DNA from: Phoebastria nigripes
Lineage: Eukaryota > Chordata > Aves > Procellariiformes > Diomedeidae
DNA: 64,000 nucleotides
Direction: 5' to 3'
Assembly (NCBI GenBank): GCA_035582835.1
Contig: JAYKAV010003124.1
Coordinates: 225,323-289,322, forward strand
The notes under the pieces are model-generated. The model was given only the letters and a program-made list of their open reading frames with translations. It had not been told where the DNA came from and did not search any database. Every line of letters starts with the position of its first letter. Position 1 is the first letter of the stretch. Shown one piece after another: positions 1-11,200 of this stretch. Position numbers and translations under genes: made by a program.

Positions 1-120
1 TAAGAGGCCGTGCCGGGGCCGCGCAGGCCTGGGCTGCCGGCCGGCCTGTGCCGCGGCGGGCACCTGCCCGACACCCGGCTCCCGCGGGGCCCTCGGCCGC
101 GCAGGCGGAAAGCTTTTCCC
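1..120. promoter_or_regulatory. CpG-rich segment, probable ENTPD6 promoter or noncoding exon 1
   Basis: The first 120 bases are very G+C rich and dense in CpG. From about base 180 the sequence becomes ordinary and then A+T rich. A CpG island about 1.9 kb ahead of the first coding exon of a plus-strand gene fits a promoter with a noncoding first exon. I cannot place a transcription start or a first splice donor, and the island is cut by the window edge, so it could also serve a gene to the left. Confidence 0.45.
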
Positions 121-179
121 TTGCAGCAATTCTCAGCGTCCCCTGACAAAGGCAGGGAAGAGTTTATCCCGATTCTCTT

Positions 180-1877
180 CAGGAAAATGGGGGTAGGGGG
201 TTTATGCTGGCAGCCTGCTGCACCTCCATCCCCCTCATCCTTCCAGCCTCCCCTTTCCCGCGGTGGAGGCTTCTGTCTCCTCAAAGGATCATCCGGTTCC
301 TGCTGCTTTCCTCCCATGACATGCTTTTAGCTCTCGTGTAGCTGCAGTTGAGGCCTTTCTGGCACCAGCAAGATTGGAGTAATCACCCCATATACGTGCA
401 GTAATTGCCACCTACATCTCTGTGCCTGCTGATAGAAGCCAGAAAGATTTTTCATTTTTATGCAATGCCGTCTTCCCAGATTTCTGTTTCATGACAGCCT
501 ACAGTTCCTTTTCCCCTACGCTGATCTGTTCTTCATGTGTATTTATGCCTGTGGTTTTGCTTTACTCCATTTTTATAAAATTTTGTCTTACCCATTTTTG
601 GCAATACACTGTAATCACCTTGAATCCAAATTCCTCCCCTTCACACCTTCTCTACACCTCCTGAATTCGTATCATCAACAGATTACATATGTGTCAAAAC
701 TTTGTTTAAGTCAACTTCATCAATTGGGTTGCTTTCTCTTCTTCATTACACTATCAAAAAAGGAAAGATATAATGTAATTTGCTCCCCATAAATCACTGC
801 TGACTGTTTTTTAATCATCTGGGTGATGTCATGTGAGTGTTTGCAGATTTCTTGCGTTGTGCTTTGCTGTGGTTTCTTTCCTGGTATTGGAGCTGGGGGG
901 GGACCGCTCTAATTCCCTGGATCTTCTGTCTTGCCTTTTAAACACTGATTTTAAATTGTCCTTGTCCAGTCTTCTGGGACCTCCTTCCCCATCCAGGAAC
1001 TAACAAAGATAACTGCAAATGGTTAGAGTTGCCCAGAGAGGTTGTGGGATCTCCATCCTTGGAGATTTTCAAGATGCAGTTGGATATAGCCCTGAGCAAC
1101 GTGGTGGGCCCCCATAGCTGCCTGTGCTTTGAGCAGGAGGTTGGATGAGAGACCTCTTGAGGTCCCTTCCCACCTAAGTTACTGTATTTAGCTTCTCTGA
1201 ACTCTCCTTACTCTGTTCCTTCTTAGGCCTCAGTAGCAATGGGGAAAAGAAGATTTATGCAGCTTCATGTCTTAAAATTAGCTGTAGATCTCAATGACAT
1301 GCTGAAGGAGGATGGATATGTTTCTTCTGAACCATTGAGAAAGTAGTGTGTGGTCTCGTAGGCATCCAGCAGCCATGGAGGCATTTGATGGTTAGGACAA
1401 GCAACATGGAGAGAGGGATTTTGCTGCTAGGTCCAGTTTTACAAGTGATTCACAGGTGAATCCCAGATTTTTGAATGCAGGATTCTACATTGTCCTACTG
1501 GAATAAATGTATGCATTTAACTGCAAGTTTCCCTGGATTAGTTGAGGTAGATTTGAGCACTGAAGACAGGAGGTGATATCTCAGTCTTACTCCAGATGCT
1601 GAAGGAGCTGCAGGCGTAAATCCTTTTACTTGCCAGCAGTAGTCTGTCACTCCTGTGTGTAAGTTTTTTTACCAGGCTGTTTGTTGCAGTGACTTACTGC
1701 TTACTTTGACTATCATGCCCAACTTTCTTATCACAGATCTAAACCAACTAACAGTTAAGTATTTAACTAGTGCTCAAGTCAAGTTTACTCCTGTAAGTCC
1801 CTTATCAAATAACCATCATACTCTTAGATCCTTTCAGCAGGTTTAGAAAGTAAAACATATCTTTTCTTTTCTGTTAG
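180..1877. other. Upstream or first-intron DNA of ENTPD6 without a recognisable gene
   Basis: Apart from the CR1 fragment at about 1016-1190 I see no coding exon, RNA gene or tandem array here. The open frames at 422-792 are short, in A+T-rich DNA and resemble no protein I know. The stretch ends in the pyrimidine-rich acceptor at 1861-1877, so most of it is probably the first intron of ENTPD6. Confidence 0.5.
1016..1190 (+). repeat. CR1 LINE 3'-end fragment
   Basis: The segment has the usual CR1 tail wording: 'gcccagagaggttgtggg', then 'tctccatccttggagatttt', then 'gagcaggaggttggatgaga' and 'gaggtcccttcccacc'. This is the 3' end of the chicken-repeat-1 family in sense orientation. It is a 5'-truncated, diverged copy and lacks the terminal octamer repeats. 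Confidence 0.8.
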
Positions 1878-2224
1878 ATATAGGAGTGATGTGGGAACCA
1901 CCTGTTCTGTGTGAAGGACAAGAAATAAAACATTTGATAAAGGGAAGAAACAAAACATCTGATAAATGGAAGCCATGAAGATATCCAAGCGGTTCTTCGC
2001 TTTTGGGATTTTGGCATGCATAGCTATTTATGTTGCATACATAAAATGGCACTTGGATTCCAAACCAGTCATGGGAGCAACAGAAGGAGTTGCTGAAAGC
2101 AGGGGAGACAAACTGAACCATCAGGCACTGACCACAGATCTCTCGGTCTTTTATGGAATTATGTTTGACGCAGGAAGCACAGGAACTCGCATCCATATTT
2201 TTAAATTTACACAGCAGCCAAAAG
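1878..2224 (+). CDS. ENTPD6: ENTPD6 first coding exon (signal-anchor and ACR1)
   Basis: The acceptor is 'tctgttag' ending at 1877 and the donor is AAAG/gtacgg. Bases 1878-1965 are 5' UTR and coding begins at 1966. The exon encodes the membrane anchor (ending in IYVAYIKWH, nearly identical to human) and the phosphate-binding DAGSTGTR. Between them is a poorly conserved linker of about 30 residues. It ends in phase 1, and the split codon joins the exon at 3608 as Glu. Confidence 0.9.
1889..1978 (+). other. Short upstream ORF overlapping the ENTPD6 start
   Basis: An ATG at 1889-1891 opens a 29-codon frame that ends with TGA at 1976-1978. It is out of frame with the ENTPD6 start at 1966. Its stop overlaps the second in-frame ENTPD6 methionine (1975-1977) as ATGA. 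If the mature 5' UTR includes this part of the exon, the ORF could lower initiation at the first ENTPD6 ATG or allow re-initiation at the second. That it is translated is inference. Confidence 0.4.
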
Positions 2225-5200
2225 GTACGGCCTGCTCATTGCACGATAGATTAATTCATCCATAACGTATGGAAGCAGATTATTGATGATTCTTTTCTAC
2301 GGATTACTTGAACAAACATGCTTCATCTCTTTCTAGAGAGCCATCAGGAAGTATATTATGATTCAAGCATGTGGGTTTGGATGAAATTATGAAAACATTC
2401 AACAAGGAGAAAATGCTGTAATGTCAGAATGTGAACTAAATAGCAGCTGTACCTTTAGAACGGTGCCTTGAAGAAGAGCAGTTTTTCATCACATTGCTTG
2501 GTGGAAGAGAGGATTATAAATTCAAACTGTCTTATTCCCCCAAATTTTCACCATGAGGTTGTTGGCTGTCTCCAGTTCCTGGCAGTGAGCTGCTTCTCTC
2601 TGAATTGTCTGGTTTAGTGCATCCTTGGCTTCAGTGTTGGATTTAAATTGCAAAACTTCACTGTTTGATTAAAATTGCTGTGTATTGCATCTGGACAGAA
2701 AGTATTGCTAAGCAGTGAGACAGAAGTGTACAAAAAAGCTCCAGTTTTCCTCTGGAGTCGTAAGCTTCATTTGTTTAGGTGTTGTCAGCTCCTATTTGTG
2801 AAACTCTTAAAGATGAAAGAACCTGTGTGGATGCTGTTAATAGGTGATCTGAGGATGCTTTTAAGGATTAGCAGAGTGGTGTATGGTGTGACTGGCCTGT
2901 GGGGAGCACCTTAGGTTTGCAGAATGGGCAAGTGTAAGGCTTAGCCACCAAAGGCATTAAACAACAGTCCATGGATTTCCTTCTTTCAGTGTATTCCCAA
3001 ATCTTTGCTTCTTCCTTGCCTGCTTCTCTTTAAACACAATTTCAGTATATATTGCAGGAAACTTTATGGATTGTAGTTGGGTACAGGAGGAGGATGTTGT
3101 CAAGCTCATGTTTTCTTGCCTGCAGGTTCATATAATTGTCTGCACTGCAGGTTTCCAAAATACTTAGGTCTGGCTTCCTCTGCTGCCATTGAAAATGGTG
3201 GTAAAGCTTCCACTGAGTTTTGCTGGAGTCAAATTTAGCCAGAACAGAGCACACTGAAACATGGGGTCGTTGTTACCGGTGCAGTTTGGAAAGCTGCACG
3301 TGGCAGGTGTAAGGGCTCAAAGAGAATTTGCACCCATNTGGTGATTGTCTGATGTGCATGAAAAATATGTGCATAGTGGACACCAGCACCTGAAAAACAG
3401 TCATGACTTTTAAAAATGGTTTTCTCGGGAGCTAATTCCATAGCAAGGGCTGTATTTAAAGGTCGCATGGCTGTTGATAGTTCATTAGGCAGAGGCTTCA
3501 GTTGACTTCCATTAGCACATAATGATGTAATTTGTAAAATGGTTTTCTTTTTGTGTATGCAAAATTATTTGTACCGTTACTTATTTTGGAATACTGCTTT
3601 TGAACAGAGACTCCCAAATTAACCCATGAGACGTTTAAAGCACTGAAGCCAGGTCTGTCTGCATATGCTGATGATGTCGAAAAGGTAATTTTGTTCCTGT
3701 TACTGTAAAAATATGTGTCCCAAAACCTCATGTTCTTGATACGCCCTGCAAATCACATCTTGCTGTGGTACAGTATGCTGAACTGTCTCAGTTCAGGGAA
3801 GTGTCTCCAAATGATACAAGCTCACAGTAAAAGTTGGTCAACATGCAGAGGAGCAAGGAACAGAACACATCTAGTTCCACTCAGTNATGTTGTTAATTAA
3901 GCACAGTGGATGTTTTTCCTATCTCTGCCTTAAGAATTTCAATGCGCTTAAGAAAACGACAAAAGAGCTATGCTGGATTGGAGCAGAGCCTTCTCCAACA
4001 GTGACCAGAATTGGATTCTCAGGAAAATAGTCTAAAAAACAGGCCAAGTACTAAGTGACTTCTCTCCTGTCTCCCTTACCTTCTGGCTCACAGGGATTTA
4101 GGGACTTCCTGAGCCAGACTTACACCCAGCTCATAGTGTTTTACTGGCTCCAAAGGCCTTTTTTTTCCGAGGATTTGTCATACTGCCTTTTGAACCTTTT
4201 GTAGCCAAAACATTCAGTGGCAGAGAGTTCTATATCACTGTTTGAAAAAGTGACTCTTCCTGTTTGTTTTTGACCTGTTGCTGGATAATCCCCATTATAT
4301 CCACCAGGTCTCACGCTGTAGGAGATAGTGAGTCCTCCACCTTCTCCTGACCCCTTGTAATATTCACTTGTCTCTGTTCCACNTTTACAGTGAATCATAC
4401 CTCTGATCACCCTTTTGCCCTTCCAAGAAAAGCAAATCTGAAGAGTTTCTAAGATGCCTTTTTTTGTTCTTTCTCTGCTCACAGAGTGGCCAGGGAATAA
4501 AAGAGCTCCTGGAGGTGGCGAAGAAGGAAGTTCCTATGGAGCTGTGGAAGTTTACTCCTTTGGTCCTGAAAGCTACAGCTGGCCTACGGTTGCTGCCAGG
4601 AGAGAAGGCTCAGAAGTTGCTGGATAAGGTACTATTTCTTGTCTTTCAGTTTGCTTTCCAGAAATTTTATAGCAAAATTTGGTCCCTTCTGTGTAAGGTA
4701 CATAACTCCTCTATCTTCATGTACATGAGCCATTCCTATAATTTAACCCTGAAAGCAGTGCAGAGCCACCTGATCGCAGATGGGGTTGGGGGGAGAAATT
4801 GCGTGAGTACAAGCACAGAGGAATGATGACAGCTCTGAATAAGCCTGGAGATGACATATAACATAACAAGTGTAATGAGGTACTCCTAACAATCACCACA
4901 GGCTTGTTCTTTACTGGGCGTGTTTGTTGGTGGTTTTGACCAGGATGCTGCTATTTTGAGAAGAGCTCTCTGCTATTTGATTGGTCATGTTATCAGCCTG
5001 CTGCTGCAAGGTTGCTCCTTTATATTGATAGGAAATAATGTAAATTGTGTTTATAGGCATGTAAAATATGTTTAATATTTTAAAATATTATAAAAATAAA
5101 CAAAATATTATGTTCTAGACCTTACGGCTGCGGGAAAAGTTTATTAAGTGTGTACGAAGTGTACTCTTTTTCTAAGCAATAACTGGAAGGAAGAAATGTG

Positions 5201-8200
5201 GTGTGGTTGAAACCAATGACTGTATTGTTCTCTGCTGCCTGCAAGCTGGCCCGTTCTTTTCCACACTGAATTTCAGCTGCAACTGCTGCAGTTGTTACTT
5301 TAGAGGACTCTGGAAACCTAGGGCTTTGCTACCTCATGTAAGACGTAGTGTAGGAGACCTCTAACAGCCAACATGCTCCTGTTAAAAATGCCATTCCCTG
5401 GGGCATTCCTGTGAAAGCCAGGGCGTCCATCTCCTGCCTCTCCCGTGCATATATGATACCCTGTGGGTCACCAATTGCAGCAAAGTAAACTGGGTTCCCT
5501 TCCCTACCCATGCCCATCCCTTGTTAATGGCATTTCTGAGTAGTCTTCATGCTTGAAAACCCACACATACATCCCTGTCTCTGCACCAAACTGCAGAGCC
5601 AGCATGTAAATCACTGACCTTTTATAGCAGAGCACAGGCTGATGCTTCTTGGGCTCTTGAACTTCAGAAGTGGTGAGCAGCAGTCAGGATCTGGCCCAAG
5701 AAGAGGAGCAGTTGTGTAAAACTGGAGTTTTAAAAAACCTTGCTTTCCAGCTGAAAAAAGATTTCTCTGAGTGTAGCTTTTATTTGAACTACAGGTGAAG
5801 GAGATTTTTCAGGCCTCCCCCTTCTTTGTGAGGGACGACTGCGTGTCGATAATGAATGGAACCGATGAAGGTAGGCTAACTTGTGGAGACCCTTTCTGCA
5901 ATCCTGAAGATTCCTGCTGCACTGTGACAAATCCCCACTCACTGTAGTGGAAACCCACAAGCAGCAGGTTTGACGCAGTTTTTACGCTGCCTCAGGCAGT
6001 GCCTGCCAAAGAGATCTTGTGGTACGTTTTCTGATTTGAAGTCCTGAACTCTGTCCTGATTTTCAAAGCTCTGAGTGCCGGGCAGTTCCTGTGGGATCAC
6101 CAGGAAGCCACTGTGCAGTCAGCACTCCTGGAAAGGTTTCTGAATATCTGCTTGTTGAGATGGTCTTCAACAACTGGTTTTGCACACCCTGCTCTTGACA
6201 ATGCTTATCAGAGCTTTCTGGAAGTATTTGGTCGTAATGTTAATTATAACTGATCTAATGAGTGTGATTGTGAATTCAATCTGAAAAAATGTTATATAGA
6301 GAAGAAAATACATGCTGAAGTAAGTTGATGCTCATCAAAAAATGCTGAGGACAGAACCCAGAATCAGCCTTGATTTAAAGTAATTTGAAGAAACATGTCT
6401 AAATTCTAAGTAACTGAGTGTTGAAATGTGTTTTAAATCTGCTTAGAAACCAAACTTTAAAATAGCTGGAGCTCTTTGGAGCTGTTTATGANTTTTTCTT
6501 TTTTACAGCTTAATGGAAGAAAGACATTGTAATTATTCTTCTTGTTTTGTTTTAAAATCATTAATAGCAGTGACAGCCTTGGTTCAGCCAAGGGTTGAAC
6601 TGGACCATGTTCCCTAGCATGCCTTGAGTTTTAACCACGTGGATAAACATTTGAATTTGTTAACATAAGGCCCACTAATTCATCTAATTTATGGAGAAAA
6701 GGTTTATAAAACAAGAAGAGGACAGAAACAATGCGGCTCACAAAAATGCTTAGAGGAATATAGGAAAAATTAGAACACTGAAAAGATGAAAATTCTTAGT
6801 ATTCAAAAGCGAAGTCGAGTGCCTGACATCAAACAAAAGCCTACCAGTGGATGTTTTCCTAGAAAATGAACAATGTGAGTGTCAGTCATTGTCTTTTAGC
6901 TAAGGACTGAAGCCTTTGTGACTTCTCGCCTAAGTTTTTGACCTGTGAAATACAGAGTTCTCCAGGCATTTCATATTTGAGGCTTCTCTTCCAAATATCG
7001 TCTAAGCTCCGGTATAGNAGGTCATTCTCTTTGTTCAAGGCATCTAATCTTGGTTTTTGACAGCCGTTGACAGTTGTGGAAAAACTGGCTTTGGGTCAAG
7101 GTGGATCAGGGGAGCTCAGCAGACCCAGTCCTATTCACCCTTCTTGAAGGTCCTTCTTGCTTAGCTCTCAGCTGGACATCCTTTGGAGACTTTGTATTAG
7201 AAGTCCTCCATTTGTGAAAGGGGGACAAGGGAGCTTGTGGCAGATGGTCTCTGGTGCCTCTGTCTATTGTTGGATGACAAGCTCTGGTTTGCTGATTATT
7301 TTGTTTAGGCAGTGCAGTTAAACTGTATGAGAAAACATAAAAATGCCTCCAGCTAAACAGATCCTAAAGCAGGAAGACCTTGTAATACATCTTAGCTTAT
7401 TTGTTACTGTTGTTAGATAAAATGAAATGGTATGGTCTAACAGTGCGTCTTCTGAATCTTTTCCTTATCAGGTATTTCAGCCTGGATCACAATAAATTTT
7501 TTAACAGGTATGTGTACATGAGCATGTGCATAAAGATATGACCAATCCTGTGAAATTCATGCTGTTTTCTGCCCCTGCATGGGATTTGCTCATTCATTTG
7601 GGTGGAGTGGGAGAAAGAAGGATCTGGGAATAAGTCAGCAGTGGTTTTTGGCCTGGCCTATCTAAGTCATTAGGGTTTTGGCCATTTGCTTGACAGAGTG
7701 ATGAGCTTAATCCCTTTTCCTAGATGTTTAATGTAGCCTTTCNTTCAATTCCCTATAGGGTACCAGAGCATTTTATTCCTTTTTAGAGTCAGCTGCTAGC
7801 TCTGGCTAAATTTTTAATGTGGATATTCTAGATGTGCTTGGCAGCTGCACAGAGTGAAAGAAAGTGCTATGCTACTTCCTTACAGATTTGTAACATAGAA
7901 ATACCACAAGTGTTTACACTGCTGAGTTAGAAAAGGGTAGCTGAAGAGTAAAGAAAAAACTAAGCTGAAGCCCTCTGTGACAATAAGTAAAGCAGTCTGC
8001 TGTCCAAGTGCTCTGTTCAGCACACACAGTGTGTGGAGCAATATGGCAAGTGCTTTAAAAGCTTTTTATTCTCACAGGAAATACCAGAAAGGTCAGAGAT
8101 CTTCAAACATCAGCTATCATGAGGTATACCGAGGTGCTTGGCACAAACTAGTCTTGTCAGGAAGGTGTTTTTGAAGGTTCTAACTGAGAAGAACTGGATT

Positions 8201-11200
8201 TAAATGAGAAGAGAGGTCTGGGCTGGCAGCAGGAAGAATTCCAAGAGAGCTGAGTCTCTTAGGCCAACTCTTTTCAGTCTGTCATCCCCTTGGCCATAGG
8301 AATCTGCAAAATATCACTAAGGGATCAGGGAGAGGTGGCCAAGAAAAACACATTCCTCTGTGTTAGAAAGTGGTTACCAGAGTAGAGTTTGCAAAAGGGT
8401 CCTTGCATCCACTGAAAAATGTTTAGGAATCCAATAACCAAAGCTGCTGTAATTAGGGCATGAACAGCCACCAGAGAAATAAGAGAAACTCTGTCACTTG
8501 AAGATTTTCAGGTCACCCTGATAAAGCCAAAATAAGTGCCCAGTAGATGACGGTATAATTTAGTGCTGGCTGGAAGCTGACAGATGGAGTTAGATTGTCC
8601 TCTTTCTTTACCACTGTACTTCTGGTTTTGTTCCTAGCCAGTTTCTCACAGCGCCTACCATGGCTTTCTCTGTTCTGTCACGCATTTCAGGTAGCCTAGA
8701 TGATCCGCAGAAGAGAAGTGTAGGGATGCTGGATTTGGGTGGTGGATCAACACAGATCACCTTCCTTCCACGCACCGAGGTAACGTGAACATGCACACTG
8801 TTGGGAAATGCTGGTGCAGAAATCAGTAACTGCTCAGATTTGTTTCCCTTGNAAACAGACCAAGAGTTTGTCAGTGTGACATGAAGCCACGCTTCTGACA
8901 GAAAAACCCAGGTCACTTGGTCACATCTGCTGTGTAACACTCAGTCACGGAGGCATTCACAACTCTTTGTCAGTCCTCTTACTCCAACTCCATGGGTCAG
9001 TGCTGCATGTGGTGAATCTGCCAGGGCTGTTTTATCTTGGGGAAAATGCAGTATTCGCCTGAGCGTCTTAATCCTTGACTCTCAGTTTGTGCTGCTTATA
9101 ATGAAGAACTCAAAGGCAATCCTGTTAATGAATTCAAGTCCAACATTTGGCCTATATTGGGTTTTAAGAACACAGTAAGATGCCTTCTCAATCCTTATTT
9201 CTAGTTTTCCTGAGTTCACTCAGTTGCAAATGAATGCTTTCTAAGGAGCAACTGTTATTATGCAGTAAAAAATACACACTGATGTTTGTCATTTCAGCTT
9301 CCTGTTGTGGCATTTTTATAGGTGTTCTGTGAGCTGGAAGCCCTGTGGATGTGGAGTCATAAGGCTCTGGCCTGAGGAGAGATACTGTCATAGTAAAGCT
9401 GCACAAAAGCAGCGGGTTGGGATGCTGTATCTAGTGTCCCAGCCTGGGCTAATCAAGATGTTGTGCTCTTAAGCAGAATGACAGGGCATGTGAAGAGTCC
9501 GGCAGGTGGAAATTCTGGACTTAGAGATGGTGTTAAGATATGAGCAGCATGAATAGCATCGTGGCCTGAGCTTTGCTCCCCACAAATGCGGTAGCCATGT
9601 TGGTGCACTTGGGGAAGAGGCTGCAAAGTGCTTTAGATAATTACCCTTTCATTTCTTCAGACCACAGGCTGGTCCTCACTCTGTTCCTTGGCAAGCAGAG
9701 TGATGTGCTTTTCCCCTGACTTGTGGAAGTTCACAGCTGAATTCACTTGAGTAGGAAGTTAATGCGTGCCTGGCTTTCATATTATTTTGCACACAGTTTT
9801 CCCTAGTAGGGATCATGTGAAGAGGCAGTTGCTGTGGCCTCTTGACAAAAGCAGTTAAGAGCTGGAATAAGGATTCCTTTTTAATTAAAATAATTCTTTT
9901 ATACACCAATTTGATGTGGATACAAATAGAAATGTAACCAGTTTAGACTCTGTCATGTGTGACTATTTTAGCTGCAGGTTTTGTGATTGTCTTGTGTATC
10001 AGCGGTCAAATTGAAATACTTGCAAATTCATCATTTCTCTCTGAACCATGCTAGGATTGTTTCACATTTTTCCTAATGTTTTGGAAGATTGTGTTGTTGA
10101 TGTTTGCTGCTGCTGGCAGAAACCTTGCAGTGACATCTTTTTCTCCCTCCAGGTAACTCTCCAGACATCACCAGCTGGCCATACAACTTCATTTCAGATG
10201 TTTAACAACACCTACAAGCTGTATTCGTACAGGTTAGTTGTAGGAAAGAGAGCACACTGTACAGATAGAAGCTTTCTATGAAGCCAATGAGATCTAGGTG
10301 TTTTGCTGAAGTGGGGTCCTTGCAAATGAGTACCGGGAAGAAGCAGAGAAACCTGAGCCACGTCATTGTGGTGGATTAACCTTGGCTGCCCGCCAGGTGC
10401 CCACCAAGCCTCTCCATCAACAGGACAGGGGGAAGAAAACATGAAAAAAAGCTTGTGGGTCAAGTTAAGGACAGGGAGGTGACTTACCAGTTACTGTCAT
10501 GGGCAAAACAGACTCAACTTAGAGAAGTTAATTTAATTTATTGCCAATTAAACAGTAGGATAATGAGAAATAAGAACAAAATCAAAAACACCTTCCCCCC
10601 ACCTCTCCCTCCTTCCCAGGCTCAGCTTCACTCCCAACTCTTCTACCTCATCACTGCCACGCGGTGCAGGAGGATGGAGAATGGGGGTTGCGGTCAGTTC
10701 ATAGCGCTTTGTCTCTGCCATTCCTTCCTCCTCGCTGTCTTCCCCTGCTCCCAGTGTTTTGGGCAGAGGGAAGCAGCTTCTTCCCACCTATGTTTGCTGT
10801 GGGGTGTGTTTGGGCTCAGAAAGAGTCAATTCTGTATGCTAGAGGCTGTGCTGCCTTTGAGGAGGGTAGGAGAANTGTTAGGGGAATGCCTTCAGCATTC
10901 CCAGTTCTTCAAGAGCCAGATTACCGTTGACAGCTATTGCCTGTGCTTTTTCAAAGAGAGATTATCCTTCTGGGTAAGGGTAATATGAGAGTGGGTTGTC
11001 ACACTGTTCCCCTTATGTGCATTAGCTGCTGACTCGAGCCATTTTGCTGGGACCACATAGAGGAGACTGGCATGTCCCAGCCAAGTTGTCGGTGGAGTAT
11101 CAGAGGAAGGATGTTGTTTGTTGTTCACAGAGGCTTTTATCCCTTTGCAGTTACCTGGGACTCGGGCTGATGTCAGCAAGGCTCGCCATTTTAGGAGGAG

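Noticed and set aside
10455..10988. 177-codon plus-strand open frame in ENTPD6 intron 8
   Set aside because: It lies mainly within the LTR-like segment, which is noncoding, and contains no retroviral protein motif.
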